A stretch of DNA of 64,000 bases from an uncultured Lutibacter sp. (GCF_947493565.1 NZ_CANLRG010000002.1:310001-374000), one strand, 5' to 3'; positions 26,348 through 36,114 are shown, counted from the first letter of the stretch. Translations and numbers: made by a program. Notes: generated by a model from the sequence alone, not told the origin.

Positions 26348-28144
26348 ATGAGTGTATTACATATTGGCGAAGAGATTAGAGAAAAGGTGGCGAAGTACCA
26401 ACATAAAAAAGCCATTTATTATAAAAATAATGTATCAAAAACTTGGGAAGGAATAACTTGGAACAGCTTAGGAAAAAGAGTGGAAGAACTTTCTAAAGCG
26501 CTTATAAATTTTGGAATAGAAGCAAAACACAATATTGCAATTTTTGCTGAAAATATGCCTAATTGGATTATTGCTGATATTTCAATTATGAGTATTAGGG
26601 CTGTTACCATTCCTATTTATGCAACAAATTCAAAAAACGATGTTAAGTATATTATTAATGATGCAGAGGTAAGTTTATTGTTTGTAGGAGATCAAAATGA
26701 ATACGATAAAGCCTTTGAACTTTTGGAAACTTCTAAATATCTAAAGCTAATAGTTGCATTAACTCCAAATATAGTACTCCAACCTTCTAATCAGTCAATT
26801 TATTTAGAAGATTTTGTAACATTTAAGCCAAAAGAACAACTTGAAGTTGAGCTTCAAAAAAGATATTTTAATGCGGCTTCAGATGATTTAGCCAGTATTA
26901 TATATACCTCTGGAACAACTGGCGAACCGAAAGGAGTTATGTTAGATCATACCAATTTTTTAGAATCATTAAAAGCCCATGATTATGAATTAAATGTTTC
27001 AGAAAAAGATGTTTCATTAAGTTTTTTACCATTAAGTCATATTTACGAACGTAGTTGGGTATTCTTTTGCTTACACAGAGGAATTGAGGTTTATTTTAAT
27101 CAAGATCCTAAACAAATTGCAACGGTTTTAAAAGAGGTAAAACCTACAATTATGTGTACAGTGCCAAGAATTTTTGAGAAAATTTTTGCAGCAATTCAAG
27201 ACAAAAGAAAAGAAGCTTCACCTACTAAAATGAAATTAGCAAGCTGGGCCTTAGGTATTGGAAATAACTATTACAATAAGCATAAACGATTTGCTAAAAA
27301 GATACCATTGCCGTTAAAATTAAAATACAAAATAGCCGATAAATTGGTGTTGAGTAAATTGCGTGAAGTTTTTGGAGGTCGTATAAAATTTATGCCTTGT
27401 GGAGGAGCTCCATTAGCAGCTGATATGGTTTCGTTTTTTCATTCTTTTGGATTGAATATAAAATGTGGATATGGATTAACCGAAACTACTGCTACAGTTT
27501 CATTATTTGGAGATACGCATTTTGAATTTAATTCAGCCGGAAAAACAATTCATGGCTCACAAATAAAAATTGGCGATAATAATGAGATTTTAGTTAAAGG
27601 GCCAGGTGTAATGAAAGGGTATTATAAAAAACCAGAAGAAACAGCTAAAGTTTTTAAAGATGGTTGGTTTTGTACAGGTGATGCTGGGATTATTGATGAA
27701 AAGGGGAATTTAATGATTACAGATAGAATTAAAGACTTAATGAAAACTTCGGGAGGTAAATATATAGCTCCTCAAAAGTTAGAAACCGCATTAATTAACG
27801 ATTCGTTTATTGAACAAATTGCTGTAATTGGAGATCAACAAAAATATGTTACGGCATTAGCTGTACCTAGTTTTGAAAATTTAAAAAAATATGCTTTAGA
27901 ACACAAAATTACGTTTAAAGATATTGAAGATTTAATTGCAAACAATCAAATAAAAGATATGTTTGAAAAGCGTATTGAAGAACTTCAAAAAGAATTTTCA
28001 AGATTTGAAAAAATAAAAAAAATTACCTTATTACCTAAAGAATTTAGTATTGAAACAGGGGAAATAACCGCAACGTTAAAATTAAAACGAAAAGTAATTC
28101 AAAAAAAGTATAAAGAACTTATTGAAAAAATGTACTCAGATTAA
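26348..28144 (+). CDS. Long-chain acyl-CoA synthetase (AMP-forming)
   Basis: 598 residues of the ANL superfamily, FAA15/long-chain type. Activates fatty acids to acyl-AMP and then acyl-CoA. Motifs: P-loop YTSGTTGEPKGVM near 190, SFLPLSHIYERSW, GYGLTETTATVS near 380, and GDAGIIDEKGNLMITDRIKD near 440-460. The length fits the bacterial long-chain (FadD15-like) subgroup. The start abuts the cupin stop, so they form an operon; the cupin may relate to lipid or aldehyde metabolism, which is inference. Confidence 0.92.
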   Translation: MSVLHIGEEIREKVAKYQHKKAIYYKNNVSKTWEGITWNSLGKRVEELSKALINFGIEAKHNIAIFAENMPNWIIADISIMSIRAVTIPIYATNSKNDVKYIINDAEVSLLFVGDQNEYDKAFELLETSKYLKLIVALTPNIVLQPSNQSIYLEDFVTFKPKEQLEVELQKRYFNAASDDLASIIYTSGTTGEPKGVMLDHTNFLESLKAHDYELNVSEKDVSLSFLPLSHIYERSWVFFCLHRGIEVYFNQDPKQIATVLKEVKPTIMCTVPRIFEKIFAAIQDKRKEASPTKMKLASWALGIGNNYYNKHKRFAKKIPLPLKLKYKIADKLVLSKLREVFGGRIKFMPCGGAPLAADMVSFFHSFGLNIKCGYGLTETTATVSLFGDTHFEFNSAGKTIHGSQIKIGDNNEILVKGPGVMKGYYKKPEETAKVFKDGWFCTGDAGIIDEKGNLMITDRIKDLMKTSGGKYIAPQKLETALINDSFIEQIAVIGDQQKYVTALAVPSFENLKKYALEHKITFKDIEDLIANNQIKDMFEKRIEELQKEFSRFEKIKKITLLPKEFSIETGEITATLKLKRKVIQKKYKELIEKMYSD

Positions 28145-28283
28145 TTTGTAATTTTTAAAATTGTAAGGGTTACTTACAGAAAAAAATTCTTTTAACTAAA
28201 ATAATGTGTTATTTGTCTAATATTTTTTAGTGCTTTTTATATTTATTGGATATTTATATTTTAATAAATCATAAAACGTAATA

Positions 28284-30863
28284 ATGATTCAATATAGTTA
28301 TAAAAAGGTTTCAAGTTTAATTTTGATTCTTTTAATCACCACCGTACAATTTGCACAACAAAGAACTGGAAATATTGTAGAATATTTTGGTAAAGAAAAA
28401 GTAGATGAAATTAGTGAAGGAAAATTACTTCATGTTTTTAAAACAGGACTGGCATTAAAAATTCAAGACTACTCGTTTAACTCATCTTCATTTCCTAAAG
28501 AACCAGTTTTTGATAAATTTTTAATGAATCCTAATTTAAAAGTATCAAAAGATGAGGTTTTTGATATTGATTATTTAGGAAATGAATTAAAATGGAAAGC
28601 TATTTCAACTGATAAAAGCAATACATTTAATAATGAAGATTTAAGATCGAGTTATGTGTATTTAACCTATAAATCTAACTCTGAAAAAACAGTACTTTTT
28701 GAAGCTTCAGGGCACACAATGTTGTTGATAAATGGATTACCACATGAAGGAGATCATTATGATTTTGGATGGAACTTAATTCCGTTAAAATTAAAAAAAG
28801 GAACCAATGTTTTTGTGTTAAAAGTTGGAAGATTTCCAAGAATTAGAGCACGTTTAATTGAACCTCAAAAACTAGTTCAATTTACCTCTAGAGATCTTAC
28901 TATGCCCGATTTATTGGTTGAAGAAACTAAAGAATATAAAGGAGCTATTAGAGTTATAAACGCATCTACTAATTGGGTGAAAAATTATACCATAAGTTCA
29001 GAGTTATTGGGAAATAGTAAAGACTCAAAAGTTATTGCTATTCCACCAATGAGTGTACTTAAAGTCCCTTTTTCAATAGCTTCAGTAGCAAAAGAAACAA
29101 CTTTTGGAAAAGTAGATTTAAATTTGGAGTTAAAAAATAATAAAAAACAAGTTGTTTCAAAACAACAAGTTAAGTTAGAAGTTAAAACAAAACATCAGCA
29201 TCATAAAAAAACTTTTGTTAGCAGTGTTGATGGGAGTGTTCAATATTATAGTGTTGCTCCTTCCACAGATAAAAATTCAGAAAAACAAGCATTATTTCTT
29301 TCAGTACATGGAGCATCGGTTGAAGCAGTGAACCAAGCAAATGCTTATGAGAAAAAAGATTGGGGAAATGTGGTGGCACCAACTAACCGTAGACCTTTTG
29401 GTTTTGCATGGGAAGACTGGGGACGTTTAGATGCTTTAGAAGTTTTAGCAGATGCCAAGTCAATATATCAACCAAATCCTACAAAAATTTATTTAACAGG
29501 TCATTCTATGGGAGGTCATGGAACTTGGTATTTAGGAGCTACGTATCCAGATAAATTTGCTTCTATTGCACCTTGTGCAGGTTATCCAGACTTGTTATTA
29601 TACCGTGATAGTTTTTTGAATAGAACTTTAGAACTTCCACAAGAAGAGCTAACAGCTAGAGGAATGACGCCAGAAGTTGTTCAACGTTTAAAAACACCTT
29701 ACGTTCCAACTGAAGTTGAAAAATTAATGAAAAGAGCGGGTACTCCAAGTAGAACTTTAAAATTAATACGAAACTATTTACACTTTGGAGTATATGTTTT
29801 ACATGGTGAAAAAGACAATGTAGTACCAACATTTATAGCAAGGGATATGCGAGAGCGTTTGGGTAAATTCCATAACGATTTTACCTATTATGAATATCCA
29901 GACGGAACACATTGGTACGGAAATCATAGTTTAGATTGGTACAAAATTTTTAATTTCTTTAAAGAACGTACACTTAGAAACCCTAACGATATTAAAAAAT
30001 TAGAATTTTATACGGGATCTCCAGGAGTTTCAGCAACATCTAATTTTATCACTATTCATCAACAAAATAAGCCTTTTGAAGTAAGTTCGTTTAACTTTTC
30101 TAAAGAAAATTCATTTAAAATAGCTACAAATAATGTTAGTTTAATGGAAGTTGATTTAACAAAACTAAGCGACACAATTACCACAATTTTTATGAATGAA
30201 AAAGAGGTTGCTGTAAACACTAATTCAAAAATATTTTTGAAAGCAGTAAACGGAGACTGGACAATTACCAAAGCTCCATCATTAAAAGAAAAAGGACCTC
30301 ATAGAAACGGTGGTTTTAAAGATGCATTTAGACATCATGTAGTTTTTGTATATGCAACCAAAGGCTCGGCAAAAGAAAATGAATGGTACTATAATAAAGC
30401 GAAATTTGATGCAGAAACTTTTTGGTATAGAGCAAATGGAACTATTGAAGTGATAAAAGATACAGATTTCAATGCTAAAAAATATGCTGATAGAAACGTA
30501 ATTATTTACGGAAACAAAAGTAACAATGCAGCTTGGAATAAATTATTAAAAGATAGTCCAATACAAGTTGATAACAACATAGTAAATTTTGGAACTAAAA
30601 AATTAACTGGAAATCAATGGGGTATGTATTTTACAGTTCCAAGAAATGATAGCGATTTTGCTAGTATTGGAGTGGTTACTGCAACAGGAGAAAAAGGAAT
30701 GAAAGCTGCTTATGCAAATCATTATTTGGTAAATGGAACCACTTTTCCAGACGTATTATTGTTTGATGATACAGTAATTAATAATGGAGATAAAGCAGTA
30801 AAATGTGCAGGTTTTTTTGGAAACGATTGGTCTATTGAAAAAGGAGACTTTAAATGGAATTAA
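28284..30863 (+). CDS. Secreted prolyl-oligopeptidase-like serine hydrolase (S9/alpha-beta hydrolase)
   Basis: 859 residues. Signal peptide about 1-24 (LILILLITTVQFAQQR), a beta-rich N-terminal region to about 310, then an alpha/beta hydrolase domain with the nucleophile elbow TGHSMGGHGTWYLG near 410 and the catalytic His in DGTHWYGNHSLDW near 545. A further 300-residue C-terminal region has no match I recognise. The type resembles large secreted esterase/peptidase proteins of Bacteroidota, and substrate (peptide or ester) is undecided. A single gene with a strong terminator. Confidence 0.8.
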   Translation: MIQYSYKKVSSLILILLITTVQFAQQRTGNIVEYFGKEKVDEISEGKLLHVFKTGLALKIQDYSFNSSSFPKEPVFDKFLMNPNLKVSKDEVFDIDYLGNELKWKAISTDKSNTFNNEDLRSSYVYLTYKSNSEKTVLFEASGHTMLLINGLPHEGDHYDFGWNLIPLKLKKGTNVFVLKVGRFPRIRARLIEPQKLVQFTSRDLTMPDLLVEETKEYKGAIRVINASTNWVKNYTISSELLGNSKDSKVIAIPPMSVLKVPFSIASVAKETTFGKVDLNLELKNNKKQVVSKQQVKLEVKTKHQHHKKTFVSSVDGSVQYYSVAPSTDKNSEKQALFLSVHGASVEAVNQANAYEKKDWGNVVAPTNRRPFGFAWEDWGRLDALEVLADAKSIYQPNPTKIYLTGHSMGGHGTWYLGATYPDKFASIAPCAGYPDLLLYRDSFLNRTLELPQEELTARGMTPEVVQRLKTPYVPTEVEKLMKRAGTPSRTLKLIRNYLHFGVYVLHGEKDNVVPTFIARDMRERLGKFHNDFTYYEYPDGTHWYGNHSLDWYKIFNFFKERTLRNPNDIKKLEFYTGSPGVSATSNFITIHQQNKPFEVSSFNFSKENSFKIATNNVSLMEVDLTKLSDTITTIFMNEKEVAVNTNSKIFLKAVNGDWTITKAPSLKEKGPHRNGGFKDAFRHHVVFVYATKGSAKENEWYYNKAKFDAETFWYRANGTIEVIKDTDFNAKKYADRNVIIYGNKSNNAAWNKLLKDSPIQVDNNIVNFGTKKLTGNQWGMYFTVPRNDSDFASIGVVTATGEKGMKAAYANHYLVNGTTFPDVLLFDDTVINNGDKAVKCAGFFGNDWSIEKGDFKWN

Positions 30864-30889
30864 ATTTGGTTTTTTTAAATTGATGTTTG

Positions 30890-30926
30890 AAAAGAGGTGT
30901 TTTAATTTTTAAACACCTCTTTTTTA
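30890..30926 (+). terminator. Terminator after the secreted hydrolase
   Basis: Ten-base-pair stem AGAGGTGTTT / AAACACCTCT with an eight-base AT loop and a following run of T. Confidence 0.88.
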
Positions 30927-30939
30927 TAAAGCAAATAAA

Positions 30940-30969
30940 TTGTTATATTTAAAAACAGCAGTAACTTTG
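30940..30969 (+). promoter_or_regulatory. rsmI promoter
   Basis: TTG (30940-30942), 19-bp spacer, TAACTTTG (30962-30969): a full match to the Bacteroidota TTG-N19-TAnnTTTG pattern, 24 bp before the TTG start codon at 30994. Confidence 0.72.
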
Positions 30970-30993
30970 TTGATTTATAAAACAACTTAAATT

Positions 30994-31668
30994 TTGAAAT
31001 CAAAATTATATTTAGTCCCAACACCAATTGGTAATTTGGAAGATATGACTTTTAGAGCGGTAAAAGTTTTAAAAGAAGTTGATTTAATTTTAGCTGAAGA
31101 TACTCGTACTAGCGGAAAATTATTGAAGCATTTCGAAATAACTACGCATATGCATAGCCACCATATGCATAACGAACATAAAACGGTTGACAACATTGTT
31201 AAACGAATACAAAATGGAGAATCGGTAGCATTAATATCTGATGCAGGAACTCCTGCCATTTCCGATCCTGGATTTTTATTAACAAGAAGTTGTATTGAAA
31301 ATAATATTGAAATAGAATGCTTGCCTGGAGCCACAGCTTTTGTGCCAGCCTTGGTAAATAGTGGATTGCCAAATGATAAATTTGTATTTGAAGGATTTTT
31401 ACCCGTAAAAAAAGGTCGACAAACACGGTTGACTTTTTTAGCTGAAGAAACCAGAACTATGATTTTTTACGAATCACCTCATAAACTATTAAAAACACTC
31501 ACAAATTTTGCAGAATATTTTGGAGAAAATCGTCCGATTTCAGTATCAAGAGAATTGACCAAATTATACGAGGAAACGGTAAGAGGAACAGTTGCTGAGT
31601 TGATAGAACATTTTACAAATAAACCTCCAAAAGGAGAATTTGTAATTGTGGTTGGAGGTAAAAAATAA
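30994..31668 (+). CDS. rsmI: 16S rRNA (cytidine1402-2'-O)-methyltransferase
   Basis: Methylates the ribose of C1402 in the decoding site of 16S rRNA using SAM. 224 residues of the tetrapyrrole-methylase-like fold. Seen: LYLVPTPIGNLEDMTFRA at the N-terminus, LAEDTRTSGKLL, SDAGTPAISDPG (SAM-binding), ALVNSGLPNDKFVFEGFLP and SRELTKLYEE. The start is TTG at 30994, as judged from the family N-terminus (LYLVPTPIGNL begins at residue 5) and the upstream promoter. A little shorter than the roughly 280 of E. coli, lacking the C-terminal extension, as in other Bacteroidota. Confidence 0.96.
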   Translation: MKSKLYLVPTPIGNLEDMTFRAVKVLKEVDLILAEDTRTSGKLLKHFEITTHMHSHHMHNEHKTVDNIVKRIQNGESVALISDAGTPAISDPGFLLTRSCIENNIEIECLPGATAFVPALVNSGLPNDKFVFEGFLPVKKGRQTRLTFLAEETRTMIFYESPHKLLKTLTNFAEYFGENRPISVSRELTKLYEETVRGTVAELIEHFTNKPPKGEFVIVVGGKK

Positions 31669-31683
31669 TTACCGATAGAAATT

Positions 31684-31720
31684 AAAAAGCCAAAAAGTTT
31701 CATAAACTTTTTGGCTTTTT
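31684..31720. terminator. Strong terminator, rsmI / Fe-alcohol dehydrogenase
   Basis: A 17-base-pair perfect stem around AAAAAGCCAAAAAGTTT with a three-base CAT loop and T runs on both strands, between convergent genes. Confidence 0.92.
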
Positions 31721-31752
31721 ATGTAAATTATTTTTTTATTAAAAAAGATGAA

Positions 31753-32913
31753 TCAATAGCTCATTTCAACTATTTTTTCAACATCACTTGGACTAACTTT
31801 TCCGTGTTCACCCAAACCTTTCCAGCCACGTTCTTCAAAGCGTTTTGAAATTTGTTGAGCAGTTCCTTGGTAATCCTCAGTATATTCCGATAATTTAGTT
31901 TTTATCCCTAATGATTGGAAAAATTCGGTTGTTTTTTTAATTCCTGCTACTGCTTTTTCTTCTGGTGTTCCTTCGGTAACATTCCAAACACGTTCAGCAT
32001 ATTGTGCTAATTTATCCTTTTTGTCTTCTAAATTATAGGTGTAATGACTTTCAGCAATAATAGCTAATGTTCTAGCGTGATCAATTCCAAATAAGGCGGT
32101 TAATTCATGTCCCATCATGTGAATAGCCCAATCTGACGGAACTCCTTGTTGAATCAATCCGTTTAAAGCCATAGTGCAACTCCACATAAAGTTTGACGCA
32201 GCTTCATAATCAGAAGTGTCATTTAATATGGTAGGAGCAACTTCAACCAAGGTTTGTAAAATACTTTCAGCAAAACGATCTTGTATTTTTGCATCTACTG
32301 GATAAGTCATATATTGTTCTAAAACATGAATAAAAGCGTCTGCCAATCCATTTGCAATTTGACGTTGTGGAATTGATTTTACTACTTCAGGATCTAAAAC
32401 TGAAAATACAGGGAACAAGCCTGGACCACCCATTGCTAATTTTTCTTGAGTTTCAGCTCTTGTAATTACAGCACCAGAATTCATTTCAGAACCAGTGGCT
32501 GGCAAGGTAAGTACAGCGCCAAAAGGCATCCCATTTAAAGATCTAATATTTTTTGTTAAAATATCCCAAGGGGTATCTCCTTCAAATAAGGCAGCTGCTG
32601 ATAAAAATTTTGTTCCATCAATAACTGAACCTCCACCAACGGCTAATAAAAAAGTAATATTTTTTTCTTTAATTACTTTTAGAGCTTCCATTAAAACAGC
32701 GTATTCTGGATTTGCTGGAATTCCACCAAATTCAATCACTTCAAAATTTGAAAGTGCAGATGTTACTTGTTCATAAACTCCGTTTTTTTTAATACTTCCA
32801 CCTCCATAAAGTAATAATACTTTAGAATTTTTTGGAATTTCAGTTGAAAGGTTTTCAATTTGACCTTTACCGAATAAAATTTTTGTCGGATTTTTATATT
32901 GAAAATTATTCAT
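31753..32913 (-). CDS. Iron-containing alcohol dehydrogenase (YqhD/BDH type)
   Basis: Reduces aldehydes to alcohols (or the reverse) with NAD(P)H. 386 residues. Seen: the group III ADH N-terminus FQYKNPTKILFGKGQIE, cofactor loop AVGGGSVIDGTKFL near 95, LPATGSEMNSGAVIT, and metal ligands in LADAFIHVLEQY and MGHELTALFGIDHARTLA (two His near 270-280). It resembles the butanol dehydrogenase/YqhD subgroup, usually NADPH-linked and broad for short aldehydes. Last gene of a TetR-nitroreductase-ADH operon. Confidence 0.9.
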   Translation of the reverse strand: MNNFQYKNPTKILFGKGQIENLSTEIPKNSKVLLLYGGGSIKKNGVYEQVTSALSNFEVIEFGGIPANPEYAVLMEALKVIKEKNITFLLAVGGGSVIDGTKFLSAAALFEGDTPWDILTKNIRSLNGMPFGAVLTLPATGSEMNSGAVITRAETQEKLAMGGPGLFPVFSVLDPEVVKSIPQRQIANGLADAFIHVLEQYMTYPVDAKIQDRFAESILQTLVEVAPTILNDTSDYEAASNFMWSCTMALNGLIQQGVPSDWAIHMMGHELTALFGIDHARTLAIIAESHYTYNLEDKKDKLAQYAERVWNVTEGTPEEKAVAGIKKTTEFFQSLGIKTKLSEYTEDYQGTAQQISKRFEERGWKGLGEHGKVSPSDVEKIVEMSY

Positions 32914-32938
32914 AATTAAAGCTTTTTATATTTAGTAT

Positions 32939-33571
32939 TTAGGCAATTTCGGTCACTAAATCTTCGGTGCTTTTTCTAACTTTAGGAAGATTTACTAACC
33001 AGTCGTTTTCAGCATCTCTGTAACCAATAGGTAATAGTACACAACTACGAAGCCCTTTTTCACGTAACTTTAGAATTTTATCCACAGCTTCAGGTTCAAA
33101 GCCTTCAATTGGGGTAGAATCAACGCCCTCATATGCTGCGGCAATGATAGCAGCTGAAAAAGCAATGTATGCTTGTTTTGCTGCGTGGTTAAAGTTAATT
33201 TCAGGATCTTGTTGTGGGTAAAAACTTAATAGTTTTTGACGATATGCTTCCCAGCCTTCGTTTTTAAAACCACGAACTTCATTTACTAAATCAAACATTT
33301 TATTAATTCTTTCTTCAGTATAGGTATCCCAAGCAGCAAAAACTAACAAATGAGAACAATCTGTAATCATAGATTGATTCCAAGAAACAGATTTAATTTG
33401 CTCTTTGATTTCTTGATTTGTGATGACCAAAATTTCAAAAGGTTGTAAACCGCTTGAAGTTGGCGCCAAGCGAGCAGCTTCAATAATATTATCTATTTTT
33501 TTTTGAGATACTTTTTCACCATTCATAGCTTTGGCTGCGTACCTCCATTTTAATTTATCTAATAATTCCAT
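32939..33571 (-). CDS. NAD(P)H-dependent nitroreductase-family oxidoreductase (NfsB-like)
   Basis: 210 residues. FMN-binding flavoprotein of the NfsB group: the N-terminus LDKLKWRYAAKAMNGEKVS, RLAPTSSGLQPFEILVIT near 35-52, and GVDSTPIEGFEPEAVD near 145-160 are all family signatures. Expected to reduce nitro compounds, quinones or other electrophiles, or act as dihydropteridine reductase. Sits 26 bp before the Fe-alcohol dehydrogenase and 53 bp after the TetR gene, so probably co-transcribed with both. Confidence 0.9.
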   Translation of the reverse strand: MELLDKLKWRYAAKAMNGEKVSQKKIDNIIEAARLAPTSSGLQPFEILVITNQEIKEQIKSVSWNQSMITDCSHLLVFAAWDTYTEERINKMFDLVNEVRGFKNEGWEAYRQKLLSFYPQQDPEINFNHAAKQAYIAFSAAIIAAAYEGVDSTPIEGFEPEAVDKILKLREKGLRSCVLLPIGYRDAENDWLVNLPKVRKSTEDLVTEIA

Positions 33572-33623
33572 AATTTTTATTGTGAATTTACTTTTTTAGT
33601 TATTTTTTTGATATAATTTGATG

Positions 33624-34202
33624 TTATAATTTTATACTATCCCAAGCAATGTTAAAAGCTTCTTTTAGCTTTTCATTATTCAATGGGCAATGTTCTTTAT
33701 GTTGAGTATTGGTTAAAAATGCTAGAGGATAAATTGTAAACGCATACATTAAATATGGTGAAACAGGCTTAATAATTTTTTCTGAAACGCCTCTTTCCCA
33801 TAAGTTAACTAAAGGTTGTAAATGTTTTAACCCTTCACGTTTAATATTTTCATCAATAATAGGGGTGTTGTCACATTGAGATAAAAAATTAGATTCCTCT
33901 GTTTGGTTTAATTTAAACTTAGCAATGTTATACCATATTTGTTTAAAGCTCTCTTTAACGCATTGTTCTTCATTATAATTTTTAAATGCTTGAGCACTAA
34001 AAACAGCCTTCATTTCTAAATACAGCTGATTGATTAAATCTTGTTTGTTTTCAAAATAAATATAAATAGTTGCAGGAGACATTTCAGCCATTTTTGCAAT
34101 TTTGGACATAGGAGCGTCATGAAATCCATTATTATTCACTAAGTGAAGTGTGGCTTTTAATAACGCTATCCTTTTTTTATCACATTTTTGTCGAATTGCC
34201 AT
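33624..34202 (-). CDS. TetR-family transcriptional regulator
   Basis: 192 residues from ATG 34202 (MAIRQKCDKKRIALL). N-terminal DNA-binding domain with the helix-turn-helix KIAKMAEMSPATIYIYFENK (about 31-50), followed by an all-helical ligand domain. Longer frames upstream were rejected because the -7 box at 34230-34237 lies inside them. As the first gene of the operon with the nitroreductase and alcohol dehydrogenase, it is probably the local, self-regulating repressor that responds to an electrophile or aldehyde; that is inference from context. Confidence 0.88.
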   Translation of the reverse strand: MAIRQKCDKKRIALLKATLHLVNNNGFHDAPMSKIAKMAEMSPATIYIYFENKQDLINQLYLEMKAVFSAQAFKNYNEEQCVKESFKQIWYNIAKFKLNQTEESNFLSQCDNTPIIDENIKREGLKHLQPLVNLWERGVSEKIIKPVSPYLMYAFTIYPLAFLTNTQHKEHCPLNNEKLKEAFNIAWDSIKL

Positions 34203-34229
34203 AAAACTCAATTTAGTATTTTGATGCTG

Positions 34230-34237
34230 CAAATATA
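34230..34237 (-). promoter_or_regulatory. TetR-operon -7 promoter element
   Basis: TATATTTG on the minus strand, 27 bp before ATG 34202; supports that start. I did not find a clear palindromic operator. Confidence 0.55.
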
Positions 34238-34330
34238 CATAAAAAAACCTACAAAACGAATATTCATTCATTTTGTGAATTTAAAATTATGTTAAATTTA
34301 AAATATAGTACTTTTGTTTTTTAAAATATT

Positions 34331-35248
34331 ATGGCAAAAATTAAGAAAAAGCAAAATTTACTTCACCCCAGAAATAAACACCAGCAAGGGTATAATTTTA
34401 CAGAATTAGTTGAGATATATCCAAATTTAAAGCAAGTTGTTTTTACAAATAATTTTGGAACTACTACTATAGATTTTGCAAATGCAGCAGCTGTTAAACT
34501 ATTAAATACTGCATTATTAGTTAAACATTATCAGATAAATTATTGGGAGTTCCCCAATGAAAATTTATGCCCTCCAATACCAGGAAGAGTAGATTACATA
34601 CATTATTTAGCAGATTTATTAAATGAAACAAGACTTATAAATAATGTTAAAATTTTAGATATCGGTACTGGAGCAACTTGTATTTATCCATTATTAGGAA
34701 ATGCAGAATATGGTTGGAGTTTTGTAGGTACTGACATTGATAAAAATTCTTTAGCAATTGTAAATAATATTGTTAAAACAAATAAATTATCCAATCAAAT
34801 AAAATTAAAATATCAACAAAATAGTGCTCAAATCTTAAAAGATATTTTAACTGATAATGATAAATTTTCTGCAAGTATGTGCAACCCACCATTTTATAAA
34901 TCACAAGAAGATGCAAAGGAAGCTAATTTGAAAAAGTTAAAAGGGTTAGGAAAAATGAATGAGGGGAGAAACTTTAGTGGAAAAGCACAGGAATTATGGT
35001 ATAAAGGAGGAGAAAAAGCTTTTATTCACACATATTTATACGAAAGCTCATTATTTAAAACTCAATGTTTTTGGTATACTACATTAGTTTCTAAAAAAGA
35101 AAATGCAGAAAGTATGTTTCCTTCCTTAAAAAAATTAGGAGCTACAGAAATAAAAATAATTCCTATGTATCAAGGGAATAAAGTGACACGAATTATAGCT
35201 TGGACCTTTTTAACTAAGGAAGAGCAATTAAAATGGGAAACTAGTTAA
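34331..35248 (+). CDS. rlmF: 23S rRNA (adenine1618-N6)-methyltransferase
   Basis: Methylates A1618 of 23S rRNA with SAM. 305 residues. Seen: LHPRNKHQQGYNFTELVE at the N-terminus, the SAM motif ILDIGTGATCIYPLLG near 115, FVGTDIDKNSLAIV, and the catalytic N6-methyltransferase motif NPPFYKSQEDA near 185. These match the RlmF/METTL16 family closely. A single gene; its stop is 2 bp from the end of the convergent esterase gene. Starts at ATG 34331. Confidence 0.95.
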   Translation: MAKIKKKQNLLHPRNKHQQGYNFTELVEIYPNLKQVVFTNNFGTTTIDFANAAAVKLLNTALLVKHYQINYWEFPNENLCPPIPGRVDYIHYLADLLNETRLINNVKILDIGTGATCIYPLLGNAEYGWSFVGTDIDKNSLAIVNNIVKTNKLSNQIKLKYQQNSAQILKDILTDNDKFSASMCNPPFYKSQEDAKEANLKKLKGLGKMNEGRNFSGKAQELWYKGGEKAFIHTYLYESSLFKTQCFWYTTLVSKKENAESMFPSLKKLGATEIKIIPMYQGNKVTRIIAWTFLTKEEQLKWETS

Positions 35249-35250
35249 CA

Positions 35251-36114
35251 CTAATGTTGATGAAAAGCGTCAGAAACAAATGATAACACAGCAGGTAAAG
35301 ATTCTCTCCAATAAGTCCAAGTATGTGCTCCATCTCTAACTCTATACTCATGTGGTACGTTTTTTTTTCTTAAGGCAATATGAGCCAAGCTATTGCCTTC
35401 ATATAAAAAATCGTCATCTCCACAATCAATAAACCATCTAACCGATTTTAAATCATCCAGAGTTTTATTTTCTATTAATGAAATTACATAATGTTGTTCA
35501 AAATAGGTTTGTATTTTTGTTTCATCTGTAATACTACTATTGTTGTTTTTAAGACGATTTTTAAAACTTTCTAAAGAAAGAGGCCCTAAAGAAGCACTTA
35601 ATGGACATGCAGAGGAGAATAACTCTGGATGATGTAGCGCGTATACAAATGCACCTCCACCACCCATTGAGAGTCCGGCAATGGCTCTAAACCTTTTATC
35701 GCTTTTAATTCTGTATGTTTTTTCAACATATGGCATAAATTCTTTAAAAAAGAAATCTTCATACAACCAATGTTCTTCAATAGAATTAAAATAACCTTTT
35801 TTGCCAGTATTAGCATCGGGCATAACAACAATCATTGAAGTTGAAGTACCTTCTTTTATGGATTTATCAGCAATATGAAGTATTTCACCAAATTGCACCC
35901 AACCTGTTTGATCATCACCAGAACCATGTAATAGGTAAAGAACTGGATAACTACGTTGTGAAGTTTCATAATCAGGAGGTAGGTAAACAGCAAATTTACG
36001 CTCTCCTTTTAAAATTGAGCTTTTCATCGTTAAATTATCGTACACTTTTCCATTTTGACTGAAACTTATAAGAACAGAACAAATGCTAAAAATTAAAAGG
36101 AGTTTATTTTTCAT
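35251..36114 (-). CDS. Secreted esterase (putative esterase / feruloyl-esterase-like family)
   Basis: 287 residues. Signal peptide about 1-20 (LLLIFSICSVLISFSQNG). Alpha/beta hydrolase of the esterase D/XynZ-like family: YPVLYLLHGSGDDQTGWV, the nucleophile elbow AGLSMGGGGAFVY near 148, and the catalytic His in DGAHTWTYWRESL near 265. Relatives hydrolyse esters on plant or microbial polysaccharides or small molecules; the substrate is open. A single gene. Confidence 0.85.
   Translation of the reverse strand: MKNKLLLIFSICSVLISFSQNGKVYDNLTMKSSILKGERKFAVYLPPDYETSQRSYPVLYLLHGSGDDQTGWVQFGEILHIADKSIKEGTSTSMIVVMPDANTGKKGYFNSIEEHWLYEDFFFKEFMPYVEKTYRIKSDKRFRAIAGLSMGGGGAFVYALHHPELFSSACPLSASLGPLSLESFKNRLKNNNSSITDETKIQTYFEQHYVISLIENKTLDDLKSVRWFIDCGDDDFLYEGNSLAHIALRKKNVPHEYRVRDGAHTWTYWRESLPAVLSFVSDAFHQH

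Noticed and set aside
30987-31334. A 115-codon minus-strand frame over rsmI
   Set aside because: RsmI motifs fill this region on the plus strand; the antisense product has no recognisable features.
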